This document shows, piece by piece, positions 23,762 to 32,031 of a stretch of 64,000 bases of DNA. The stretch comes from Candidatus Gastranaerophilales bacterium (GTDB lineage: Bacteria; Cyanobacteriota; Vampirovibrionia; Gastranaerophilales; Gastranaerophilaceae), in the NCBI GenBank assembly GCA_944325605.1, contig CALVAX010000002.1, positions 62,001-126,000 of the forward strand. Reading direction: 5' to 3'. The notes under the pieces are model-generated. The model was not told where the DNA came from. It made no database searches and saw only the letters and a list, made by a program, of their open reading frames with translations. The number at the start of each line of letters is the position of its first letter. The first letter of the stretch is position 1. A program made the position numbers and the translations under genes.

Positions 23762-23852
23762 AAGGGTGAGGATGCGCTAACATCCTCTTTCAAAGCCCCT
23801 TAATGATGTTTAAGGACTAGCAGTATCAATAAGATTATTGCTAGTTCTTCTG
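23762..23852 (+). ncRNA. Predicted antisense RNA (antitoxin) of module 5
   Basis: About 91 nt. Same GAGGATG-cgctaa-CATCCTC hairpin (23768-23787) as module 4. Terminator stem AAGGACTAGCA (23812-23822) with TGCTAGTTCTT (23839-23849), T-rich after. Overlaps most of the opposite toxin-like ORF. Confidence 0.62.
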
Positions 23853-23865
23853 TATTTACAATCAT
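23800..23865 (-). CDS. Small hydrophobic peptide, type I toxin-like (module 5)
   Basis: 21 codons: MIVNTEELAIILLILLVLKHH. SD AAAGGAGG (23873-23880) lies 7 nt before the ATG. Tandem paralogue of module 4, 0.3 kb away. The two modules also share 5'-leader segments (AGGGGCT and the ATCC/GGAT hairpin near 23685 and 23980). Confidence 0.66.
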   Translation of the reverse strand: MIVNTEELAIILLILLVLKHH

Positions 23866-24009
23866 CTTACCACCTCCTTTCTTTAAACTTTCGCGATTTA
23901 CAGTCGTCTTTAAAGAAGGATAAGGCGAGGGGCTGTACCCTTTATATTTTTATATTACAGGGAATTTATTCAAATAAAATCCTTCGGAATATGGATTTAA
24001 CATTAATTA

Positions 24010-24852
24010 TTAGACCAGTTCCGCAGCACGGTAAGAGCTTCTGACCAGAGGGCCTATCTGGCGGTGGGTAAATCCGATTTTCAGGGCAAGTTTGTCAAGG
24101 TTGTCAAATTCTTCAGGGGTATAATATTTAGCAACTTCAAGATGCGCTTTTGACGGCTGAATATACTGACCGATAGTCACAATGTCAACTCCTGCGGACT
24201 TCAAATCAAGCAAAGTTTCTTCTATTTGTTCAAAGGTCTCGCCAAGTCCTACCATGAGGCCTGATTTTGTAATAATCTTGCTGTTGTTTTTAATGTATTG
24301 CAAAACCTCAAGCGACAGACTGTAATTTCCTTGCGGGCGGGCGGTTCTAAAAAGAGATTTTACGGTTTCAATGTTGTGGTTGAAAACTTCCGGAGCTGCC
24401 TTGATAATCCTGTCAAGAGCAGCCTTATTTCCTTTAAAGTCAGGTGTCAGAATTTCAATTTTTGTATCCGGTGAAAGTTTGCGGATTTCATAAATGCAAT
24501 TTGCAAAGTGTTCTGCACCTCCGTCTTTTAAATCATCTCTTGTGACAGAAGTTATGACAGCATATTTTAACCCGAGTTCTTTAACGGCATTTGCAATATG
24601 TAACGGTTCATTAAGATTTAATTTTTGAGGTTTCTCGCATCCGATATTACAGTATCTGCAATTTCTGGTACAGACATTCCCCATAATTAAAAAAGTGGCT
24701 GTATTACAGGTATAGCACTCATTTTTGTTCGGACATCTTGCATTTTCACAGACAGTATTCAGGTAATTTTCTCTCAAAATCTGCCTTACTTTTTTGGTTT
24801 TTTCTGTGTCAATAATCGGCCTTTTTAAATAATCCGGCAACCTTTTTTGCAT
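24010..24852 (-). CDS. lipA: Lipoyl synthase
   Basis: Radical SAM enzyme that adds two sulfurs to octanoyl groups on lipoyl domains. 280 aa. Seen: the N-terminal auxiliary cluster motif CENARCPNKNEC, the radical SAM CTRNCRYC, LKYAVITSVTRDDLKDGGA, MVGLGETFEQIEETL, and LVRSSYRA at the end (the Arg-Ser-Ser-Tyr motif). With lpd (25.5 kb) it points to at least one lipoate-dependent complex, perhaps glycine cleavage or 2-oxoacid dehydrogenase encoded elsewhere. Confidence 0.97.
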   Translation of the reverse strand: MQKRLPDYLKRPIIDTEKTKKVRQILRENYLNTVCENARCPNKNECYTCNTATFLIMGNVCTRNCRYCNIGCEKPQKLNLNEPLHIANAVKELGLKYAVITSVTRDDLKDGGAEHFANCIYEIRKLSPDTKIEILTPDFKGNKAALDRIIKAAPEVFNHNIETVKSLFRTARPQGNYSLSLEVLQYIKNNSKIITKSGLMVGLGETFEQIEETLLDLKSAGVDIVTIGQYIQPSKAHLEVAKYYTPEEFDNLDKLALKIGFTHRQIGPLVRSSYRAAELV

Positions 24853-24909
24853 GTACCACTTACCTTTTTTTGAATTATATTATATAATAAAAATAACAAG
24901 GAGGTAAAA

Positions 24910-25404
24910 ATGAAAAAGGTACTTTTAATATTATGCTTGATTGCTTTTACCGGAACAGCATATGCTGAAGCTGATTACACAAGACAAACCAGCCCGCTTT
25001 CAGTAGGCAAGACAGATAAATATTTCAGAGATTTGAATTCCTGGGATTCAAGTAATTTGTATGTTCCTGGACAGCCGTACAGTTATGATCCGCAGGTATT
25101 CGGAACATCAGGCCCTTACAAAAATACCCAGCCGATGGAAGGACACTATTTATACACTGAAACCTCAACTCAGGGCGGCACTCCAGCTGCAAATCAAACA
25201 CGTTATTACAATCAGGGTATAAATATCAATTCACCTGAATACAAAGAAGCTCAGGCAAGAGGCGAACAGGTGGCTCCGACAGCCAATTCCGCAGCAATTC
25301 AGGAACAGGCGCCTAAAAGGCGATGGAATAAAAACGCCAGTGAAAATCATTACAACTTTGGCGGAACAGGTTTCAAAAGCAAAGGTTTCAGCCAGGGATA
25401 TTAA
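24910..25404 (+). CDS. Small secreted protein of unknown function
   Basis: 164 aa with a clear signal peptide (MKKVLLILCLIAFTGTAYAEA). The mature part is Gly/Gln/Tyr/Asn-rich with no strong domain, and ends NFGGTGFKSKGFSQGY. SD AAGGAGG, 7 nt spacing, and a TATAATA at about 24880. Followed by a strong terminator, so it is monocistronic. Periplasmic or surface role is only inferred from the signal peptide. Confidence 0.8.
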   Translation: MKKVLLILCLIAFTGTAYAEADYTRQTSPLSVGKTDKYFRDLNSWDSSNLYVPGQPYSYDPQVFGTSGPYKNTQPMEGHYLYTETSTQGGTPAANQTRYYNQGININSPEYKEAQARGEQVAPTANSAAIQEQAPKRRWNKNASENHYNFGGTGFKSKGFSQGY

Positions 25405-25434
25405 TCTTTGAGTTTTTAACATTCAAAACAAAAG

Positions 25435-25460
25435 ACGGCGCAAATCATGCGCCGTTTTTT
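25435..25460 (+). terminator. Rho-independent terminator
   Basis: ACGGCGCA (25435-25442) with TGCGCCGT (25448-25455) then T5, ending the secreted-protein transcript. Confidence 0.9.
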
Positions 25461-25513
25461 GTATGAAAAATTTTTATGAAATAGAGACATTCATATTTTT
25501 GTAAATTAGGTTT

Positions 25514-26764
25514 CTACAAGTTGCACAGGCATTCAAACACCCCTTCAGAGTAAGTCGGATGGGCAAAGCAGGTTTCTGTCAATTTTCCGGCCGGAATTTT
25601 ATTCTGCATTGCAATAATAAGTTGTTCAATAAGAGCCGAAGCCTCTTTCGACACAATATGAGCCCCGATAATCAATCCCTGACGGCTTAAAATTTTAACA
25701 AATCCGTCAGTGCAGTTGTCACAATGGGATTTTCCGAGAGCCGAGATAAGGAAAACCGATTTTTGGTAGCTTCCTTCCTCTAAATCCTGTTCTCTTAATC
25801 CGGCCCAGGCAATCTCAGGGCAACCATAGATTACGGACGGAATTAGTTTTTCATCATAAAAAACTTTTCCGACCTCATTAAGAGCCTGCCTGATAGCATA
25901 ATGTGCAAGCTGAATTGAGCCTGAAACATCTCCGATATAACTTACCCCGTCAATTTTCGGACAATTTGCGGGCTTTCTGCCTGTAGCAAGCAGAATACAA
26001 TCACTTTCCAATATTTCGCCGTTCGAAAGAGAAACTTTCACTCCTGAATTATCAACAATTTCCACTCTTTCAACCGCTGTTGAAGTATAATACTTAATTT
26101 TTCCTGCTTTGAAAATTCTCTCAAGCCTTTTTGAAACTTCCACATCAGCATTCGGCAAAAGACGAGGCGCAAACTCAACGACCGTCACATTGCTCTCGAA
26201 AGAAGAAAATATTCTTGCCCATTCTGTTCCGATAGCGCCTGATCCAGCGATAACAATATTTTTGGGAAGTTCTTTTAAATTCAAAATATCATCCGAACTC
26301 AGAATAAACTTTCCGTCAAATTTTACGGACGGCAAATCCGCAGGCACCGAGCCTATTGCGCAGATAATTTTTTCACAATGATAAATTTCTCCGCCTGCAT
26401 TAATTGTATGAGAATCCAAAATTTCAGCGAATTCTTTTTTCACAATTGTACCGGAATTTTTAAGGGAAAGTGCCAGATTTTTGCGAAGTTTTTCGACAAC
26501 TTTATCCTTATGCGCCATTACTTTTGAAAAATCAACTCTTAAGTTATCTGCTTCAATGCCAAATTCAGAAGAATTTTTCATTTCTTCAAATAGTTCTGCC
26601 GAATGAAGAATTGTTTTTGTCGGAATGCATCCGCGGTTCAGGCATACCCCGCCCAATTCGTCTTTTTCAAACAGAACGACTAACAAGCCCTTTTTTCTTG
26701 CTTGAAAAGCTGCAGTATATCCGGCAGGGCCTCCGCCGACAATTCCTAAATCAAAATTCTCCAT
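25514..26764 (-). CDS. lpdA: Dihydrolipoamide dehydrogenase (shortened)
   Basis: 416 aa from the ATG at 26762-26764 (GGGAGAG). FAD-dependent reoxidation of lipoyl groups. Seen: FAD site GIVGGGPAGYTAAF near 7-20, redox pair C41 and C46 (GGVCLNRGCIPTK), NAD site GSGAIGTEWA, ATGRKP, and the HPTYSE (H-x4-E) catalytic dyad near the C-terminus. About 50 residues shorter than typical members: between ATGRKP and YIGDV only about 15 residues remain, where other members carry an extra linker of 20-25. It sits 24 bp after alr on the same strand. Confidence 0.9.
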   Translation of the reverse strand: MENFDLGIVGGGPAGYTAAFQARKKGLLVVLFEKDELGGVCLNRGCIPTKTILHSAELFEEMKNSSEFGIEADNLRVDFSKVMAHKDKVVEKLRKNLALSLKNSGTIVKKEFAEILDSHTINAGGEIYHCEKIICAIGSVPADLPSVKFDGKFILSSDDILNLKELPKNIVIAGSGAIGTEWARIFSSFESNVTVVEFAPRLLPNADVEVSKRLERIFKAGKIKYYTSTAVERVEIVDNSGVKVSLSNGEILESDCILLATGRKPANCPKIDGVSYIGDVSGSIQLAHYAIRQALNEVGKVFYDEKLIPSVIYGCPEIAWAGLREQDLEEGSYQKSVFLISALGKSHCDNCTDGFVKILSRQGLIIGAHIVSKEASALIEQLIIAMQNKIPAGKLTETCFAHPTYSEGVFECLCNL

Positions 26765-26788
26765 TAATCTCTCCCGTTTTTCAGGCAA

Positions 26789-27913
26789 TCATCTTGTATA
26801 AACCCTCGGCAGTCTGACTTTCAGACGGCAGGTAAGCTCATAATTAATTGTTCCGAGGATTTTTGCCCACTCATCAATAGAATTGTTTTCATCAAGAAGC
26901 GTAATTACATCTCCGGGTTTAGCATCAATTCCGGTGATGTCAAACATCATCTGATCCATTGTGATATTACCTATTTGCGGAACTCTTTTCCCGTTAAGGA
27001 TTCCGTAAATTTTGTTTGAAAGCCCCCTCGGGATTCCGTCTGCATACCCTAAAGGAACAGTTGCGATTTTTCGTGTTCCATGAGCGATATAGGTGTGGCC
27101 GTAACTTACACCTTCATGGTCTTTTGCCTCGTGTATGTGGACAATTCTGCCTTTGAGGGAAAGTATTTGTTTTAATTCCGGAATATGCTTTTCCCCGTCA
27201 GGCGGAAAGTCCGGATATAATCCGTAAAGAGCAATTCCGGCTCTTTGCATGTTTGAATTCGGCACTTTATAGCACATTTGTCCGGCTGTGTTCAGAATGT
27301 GCAAAAGAAGTCCTTCTGTATCAATTTTTGAAATTACACTGTTCCATTTTTCGATTTGAAGATTGGTTTTTTCGCGGTCTTCCGCATTTGCAAGGTGGGT
27401 GAACACTCCTTTAAAGTCAATAAAATCAGAATTTCTGACCTGGTTTATAAATTCAACCGCATCCTCAACCGCAACGCCGATACGGTTCATTCCGGTATCT
27501 ATTTTCACGTGAACTTTCGGTTTAATCCCTGTTCTGTCAAATGCCTGACGGCAGGCAAGAATGTGTTCTTTTGAAAAAATTGAAATTGCAAGATCAAGTT
27601 TGACAGCGCTTTCTACCGCCCAGACAGGAACTGCCCCTAAAACAAGGATATCAGCTGTTATTTTGGCATTTCTTAAATCTGCGCCTTCGTCAATTGAGGC
27701 AACACCCAGCATATCAGCTCCGCTTGCAAGAAGTGTCGGAGCAAGCATCACGGCCCCATGTCCGTAAGCGTCTGCCTTCACAACCGCCAGAAGTTTCGTA
27801 TTTCCCGGTGTAAATTCCTTGATTGCTTTAATATTCTGCGCCAGATAATCAAGGTTAATCTCAACCCAGCTGTCACGGTGAATATTTATATTTGATTGTT
27901 TTACGTTTTTCAT
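26789..27913 (-). CDS. alr: Alanine racemase
   Basis: 374 aa PLP enzyme making D-alanine for peptidoglycan. Seen: PLP lysine in AVVKADAYGHG (K46), GVFTHLANAED, and the GVSYGHTY region with the second catalytic Tyr (about 265). Ends LKVRLPRVYTR. First gene of an alr-lpd pair. The ATG has no strong SD. Confidence 0.95.
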   Translation of the reverse strand: MKNVKQSNINIHRDSWVEINLDYLAQNIKAIKEFTPGNTKLLAVVKADAYGHGAVMLAPTLLASGADMLGVASIDEGADLRNAKITADILVLGAVPVWAVESAVKLDLAISIFSKEHILACRQAFDRTGIKPKVHVKIDTGMNRIGVAVEDAVEFINQVRNSDFIDFKGVFTHLANAEDREKTNLQIEKWNSVISKIDTEGLLLHILNTAGQMCYKVPNSNMQRAGIALYGLYPDFPPDGEKHIPELKQILSLKGRIVHIHEAKDHEGVSYGHTYIAHGTRKIATVPLGYADGIPRGLSNKIYGILNGKRVPQIGNITMDQMMFDITGIDAKPGDVITLLDENNSIDEWAKILGTINYELTCRLKVRLPRVYTR

Positions 27914-28046
27914 AACTTTTATTATAGGATGAAATTTTTTAAGAGCAATTTATTACAAGTTTTGTTAAATTAGCATTTAACTTTTGTCCGGAAATATTGC
28001 CCGACTGTGCAATTGCTATTTGCCGATTTATAAAGATAATCGTGGA

Positions 28047-29453
28047 ATGAACGAACTTATAAATAATATATGTAATGAAAAATTCATTTTCGTTGAAAAC
28101 TTAAAGGATTTAGAAAATATAAACGGGCTGTCTAAAAAGAAACTATGTATCGCAAAAACTGATTTTAAAGATTTATATCTTGTAAAACGGCTTAGCAAAA
28201 AATATCCTAATCTTGAAATATGGCTTACATCAAGCGAAATATCCAGAAAAAACATTCTTCTTGCAAACGCCAACGGTGTTAAAAATGTTATTCCGTATCC
28301 TGTTGACACAAAACTTGTCCAAAATTTCTTCACCAGACAGAAAGATTCGAAGATAACAGCTCCTGAAATCGGCAGTTATTCTTCATTAAAGGGTCTGAAA
28401 GTTATGATTGTGGATGATAACCAGATGAACATAGAACTTCTTGTGGAGACTCTTTCTGTGTTTGATTTGAATATCAAAACATTTATCAAGCCTCTTGAGG
28501 CATCTAAAGTAATTTCGGATGAAAAATTCGACTTATTTTTGCTGGATATTATGATGCCGGAAATGTCCGGTTTTGAGCTTGCAAATGCTATTAAGCGTTC
28601 AAAAATTAATTCTGACACTCCGATTGTATTTATTTCGGCGCTTTCAGATGCGGAAAATAAAATTATGGGGTATAACATCGGCTCAAGTGCATATATTGAA
28701 AAACCTTTTGATGTTGGAGTTGTTCGTTCTCAAATTTACAATATGCTGAAAACCAAACGGCTTCATGATGCGCTCAACGACAAAAAAGAAACTTTTCTGG
28801 CTATGGTTACGCATGACCTGAAAACTCCTATTTATGCAGAAATTTGCGCTCTGGAACTTTTAAACAAAAATCATGAAAAACTAAATGATTTGCAAAAGGA
28901 AATTATTACGGACATTCTCGGTGCCGCGAAGTATATGAAAAATCTTGTTGAAAATATTACGCAGAAATATAAGGCTGAAAATGAAAAACTTATTTTGCAA
29001 AAGACAAAATGTTCGCTTAAAAATATAATTATAGCCTGTATTGAAGATACCAAATATCTTTTTGAAGAAAAGAAGATGAAGTATATTCTCAACTGCAGTT
29101 CAAAAGACAATTATGCACTTGTAGACGAGCTTGAAATCAAAAGAGTAGTGCACAATTTAATCATAAATACAATTGAACACGGAATTCCAAAATCTAAAGT
29201 AATAATGGATATAAAAGAAAGTGCACAAAATCTTATTTTTTCAATAACTAACTTTGGAGTAGGTCTTGAGATTAAAAATCCCGACGATATTTTTCAGAAA
29301 TATGTGAGTTATGCAGACAAACATAAAAAACTTGCGTCAGGTCTCGGGCTTTATATTGCCAAAAAGATTATAGATGCGCACGGCGGCTCAATAAAAGTCG
29401 AGAGTGAGCCGAACAAATATGTAAGATTTATCTTCTCAATTCCTAAACAATAA
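28047..29453 (+). CDS. Hybrid receiver-histidine kinase
   Basis: 468 aa from the ATG at 28047; a TTG at 27984 would add 21 residues but no SD. Residues about 1-95 look like a degenerate receiver-type fold. A full receiver follows: MIVDDNQMN, phospho-Asp in LLDIMMPEMSG, and Lys in IEKPFD. The kinase core: H-box MVTHDLKTP, N-box LIINTIEH, G1 box NFGVGL (N in place of D, as in several kinases), and SGLGLYIAKKI. No membrane segment, so it is cytoplasmic. No partner regulator is adjacent. Function of the pathway not deduced. Confidence 0.88.
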   Translation: MNELINNICNEKFIFVENLKDLENINGLSKKKLCIAKTDFKDLYLVKRLSKKYPNLEIWLTSSEISRKNILLANANGVKNVIPYPVDTKLVQNFFTRQKDSKITAPEIGSYSSLKGLKVMIVDDNQMNIELLVETLSVFDLNIKTFIKPLEASKVISDEKFDLFLLDIMMPEMSGFELANAIKRSKINSDTPIVFISALSDAENKIMGYNIGSSAYIEKPFDVGVVRSQIYNMLKTKRLHDALNDKKETFLAMVTHDLKTPIYAEICALELLNKNHEKLNDLQKEIITDILGAAKYMKNLVENITQKYKAENEKLILQKTKCSLKNIIIACIEDTKYLFEEKKMKYILNCSSKDNYALVDELEIKRVVHNLIINTIEHGIPKSKVIMDIKESAQNLIFSITNFGVGLEIKNPDDIFQKYVSYADKHKKLASGLGLYIAKKIIDAHGGSIKVESEPNKYVRFIFSIPKQ

Positions 29454-30105
29454 ACTCTACAGTATCTTCCGGAGATATTTCAACTCTGTCAAAAGCACCC
29501 TTCAAGTCATTAAAATTTTTGACATTACTTCCGGAGTTGCATATGTCACGCATTGTATTAAGGTAATAAGTATCGTTCTTTACATCATAGATATAATTGG
29601 AAACAGTGTTTGCGTTTGAGTGTCCCTGAAAAATTGTAGGATTGAATCTTTTAAAAATATCTTCAATCATCTCAAAAAGTTTTGAACTTTCTTTGTCGTA
29701 CATTTGAATATTTTTTTTGTTTTTCAGCCATTCAATATTAAACCCGGGAGTGTCCGGTGATTTTGAACCTATCATCAAAACTGATTTAAACTTGAAATTT
29801 TCCGGCAGTCTTGTGAACGGATAAAAATATTTATAAAAATTGACAAAATTTTCTTTTGTTGTTGCAAGGTGGAGCATCATTGCCTGAGCCTGATGATTAA
29901 CAGATGATTTTGCAAGATTTAAGGAGGTGCAGGTATTAATTGCAGATGTGCCCAGCCAATTTTTAGAAAATTTTGTCTGGGCAAATCCCCATGGTTCATC
30001 AACAATGTAATCCGGCCTCATTTTTGATTTCCAGATTTTGTGAAAATCATTTGCCGGCAAAAAATATATTTTTGAGGTAAATGAGATGTTTTTTGTGTTG
30101 TTCAT
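29443..30105 (-). CDS. Unknown protein, ISFTS N-terminus
   Basis: 220 aa. N-terminal MNNTKNISFTSKIYFL contains the short ISFxS-type motif seen in other lineage-specific proteins here. Central KSVLMIGSKSPDTPGF is reminiscent of a nucleotide-binding-like turn but not a P-loop. Two Cys only. It overlaps the kinase gene's 3' end by 11 bp, convergent. No SD of note. Function not recognised. Confidence 0.7.
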   Translation of the reverse strand: MNNTKNISFTSKIYFLPANDFHKIWKSKMRPDYIVDEPWGFAQTKFSKNWLGTSAINTCTSLNLAKSSVNHQAQAMMLHLATTKENFVNFYKYFYPFTRLPENFKFKSVLMIGSKSPDTPGFNIEWLKNKKNIQMYDKESSKLFEMIEDIFKRFNPTIFQGHSNANTVSNYIYDVKNDTYYLNTMRDICNSGSNVKNFNDLKGAFDRVEISPEDTVEFIV

Positions 30106-30203
30106 ACCGGAATAAAGTCAATAAAGAAAATTTTTTGATATAAGCTGGCGGATTTTGTTACAAATATTGAAAAATTTTTCGAAAAAGAGTAAATTTTAAT
30201 GTA

Positions 30204-31070
30204 ATGAATTTACAAATTTTATCACAGTATCTGGATTACCTTGAAATAGAAAAGGGGCTTTCTATGAATACAATAGAAGCCTACAGGCGTGACCTTGCGG
30301 AATTTTTAGATTTTTGCACCTCAAAAGGTGCGGAAGATCTTCCTTCTGTCACCAGAACTCACATCAACGGGTATATTCTGATGCTTCATGATAAAAAACT
30401 GACCCCGACAAGTGTGATGAGAAAGACTGCATCATTAAGAGGATTTTTCAAATGGCTCTGCGCAAACGAAATTTGCCGCACAAATCCTGCCCTTACCCTT
30501 GAACAGCCAAAAGTTCCGAAAAAATTACCTAAAGTTATGACCGTTGAAGAGATAAATACCCTTCTTTCCGAAAATTTGAACAGGATTGAAAAAGTAGTTC
30601 TCGAACTGCTTTACGGATGCGGACTCAGGGTTTCGGAACTGGTAAACCTGAAAATCAACGATATTGATTTGTCAGGCAAATATCTTCAATGTACAGGAAA
30701 AGGTTCAAAAGAAAGAATTGTCCCGATAGGTTCCAAAGCGTTGAAAGCTCTAAAAAATTATGAAAAAGAACGTGACTTTATTCTGCAAAAGTACAGACTA
30801 ACATCTAAAAATCTTCTTTTTACAGAAGACGGCAAACCAATTACCCGTCAGGAGGTTTACACCTTTATCCATAAGCTCGGCGAAAAAATTCATAAATCAA
30901 TCTCTCCGCATACATTAAGGCACACATTTGCAACCCATCTTCTGGAAAACGGAGCGGATTTAAGAGTTGTGCAGGAACTTCTCGGCCACAGTGACGTTTC
31001 GACCACCCAGCTTTACACGCACATAAGTAAAAAACGACTTAAAGAAGTTTACTTTGCAATCAACGGCTGA
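30204..31070 (+). CDS. Tyrosine recombinase XerC/XerD
   Basis: 288 aa. N-terminal SAM-like core-binding domain (MNTIEAYRRDL) and a catalytic domain with the full set: R142 (GLRVSE), K166 (GKGSKE), H236-xx-R239 (HTLRHTFATH), H262 (LLGHSDVSTTQLYTH) and Tyr271. Family role: resolves chromosome dimers at dif. Length and LGHSDVSTTQLYTH ending fit XerD/XerC rather than phage integrases. No dif site was identified in the window. Confidence 0.93.
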   Translation: MNLQILSQYLDYLEIEKGLSMNTIEAYRRDLAEFLDFCTSKGAEDLPSVTRTHINGYILMLHDKKLTPTSVMRKTASLRGFFKWLCANEICRTNPALTLEQPKVPKKLPKVMTVEEINTLLSENLNRIEKVVLELLYGCGLRVSELVNLKINDIDLSGKYLQCTGKGSKERIVPIGSKALKALKNYEKERDFILQKYRLTSKNLLFTEDGKPITRQEVYTFIHKLGEKIHKSISPHTLRHTFATHLLENGADLRVVQELLGHSDVSTTQLYTHISKKRLKEVYFAING

Positions 31071-31088
31071 CCATGCTAGGATTTAGCT

Positions 31089-31808
31089 ATGCTAGACGTA
31101 TTTGTCACAGGTTCTGAAAACAGTTACGGAAAAGCACTTGTCACAGCCGGAATTGCTGCCACAATGCAAAGCCTCGGCTATTCAACAGGTGTGTACAAGC
31201 CTGTTCATGCCGGAAGCTTCCAGAGAAACGGCAAACTTGCTGTGCCTGACCTTTTATATGTCAAACACGTAGATAACAATGTTAAAACCTACTACAGCTA
31301 TCTGTTTAAAAACAAAGATCTTCCGATGGTTGCCGCAGCAAAAGAGGGAGTGACCATAAGCTTTGACAAAATTTTTGAAGATTACACAAGTGTTAGAGAA
31401 AAATTTGACTGTTTCTTTGTCTGCGGAACCGACGGCATTGCAACACCTATTAACGGCAATCTTCTGGAAATAGATCTTGCAAGACTTTTAAACCTTCCGC
31501 TCTTATTTGTTATATCGCCTTTTATCTCAAATCTTAATGACATATTGATTATGATTAACCACGCCTCGGTCAGAAGTGTAAAAATAAGCGGAGTAATACT
31601 TTTTGACTGTCCGTACAGAACAAACGATGAAAATATCAAAAATCTGCCCAAACTTATTGAACGTTATACAGACACAAGGGTTGTCGGAGCCTTTCCGCAG
31701 ATAAAAAGTCTTGCAAACCTTAACCCTAACGATTTAATTTCTTATGTTCTTTCAGGAGTAAACCTTGAAAATCTGTTTAATGCAAAGATTGCAAAACTCA
31801 GTGCATAA
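31089..31808 (+). CDS. BioD-like ATPase with altered P-loop
   Basis: 239 aa. The fold is that of dethiobiotin synthase: N-terminal FVTGSENSYGKALVTAGIAATM, VYKPVHAG, and VCGTDGIATPING, equivalent to the BioD EGAGG-PI strand. The P-loop reads GSENSYGKA: the Lys is present but the following Ser/Thr is Ala. The biotin pathway role is doubtful; no other bio gene is near. It lies 18 bp after the xer gene, in the same direction. Confidence 0.7.
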   Translation: MLDVFVTGSENSYGKALVTAGIAATMQSLGYSTGVYKPVHAGSFQRNGKLAVPDLLYVKHVDNNVKTYYSYLFKNKDLPMVAAAKEGVTISFDKIFEDYTSVREKFDCFFVCGTDGIATPINGNLLEIDLARLLNLPLLFVISPFISNLNDILIMINHASVRSVKISGVILFDCPYRTNDENIKNLPKLIERYTDTRVVGAFPQIKSLANLNPNDLISYVLSGVNLENLFNAKIAKLSA

Positions 31809-32031
31809 AACAAATTATCGTCCGCTTATGCCTGCCGCACAGCGATTTTTAAGGTATAATCATCCGGATATTTTCACAGAAGACATTGGTTGTTGCGTTC
31901 GTGTCATTCTGAGCGCAGCGAAGAATCTAGCTTATTGTAATCACAGTTTTGTAAACTTAATATGAAAATATTGTCATTAATTGATGTTTTATTTATAATT
32001 TCAGCAGGATAGATTGTGAGGTGATTAGGAT
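31809..32031. repeat. Intergenic space with a dispersed repeat
   Basis: Contains TTCTGAGCGCAGCGAAGAATC (31905-31925), one half of the dispersed repeat. The last 80 bp are AT-rich with TTGATG and TATAAT-like words that may serve as glyA promoter. GTGAGG and GGAT form the weak SD. Confidence 0.5.

Noticed and set aside
30204-31070. Phage integrase
   Set aside because: Length, core-binding domain and the full XerC/D-type motif set fit chromosomal Xer better, and no attachment site or prophage is next to it.
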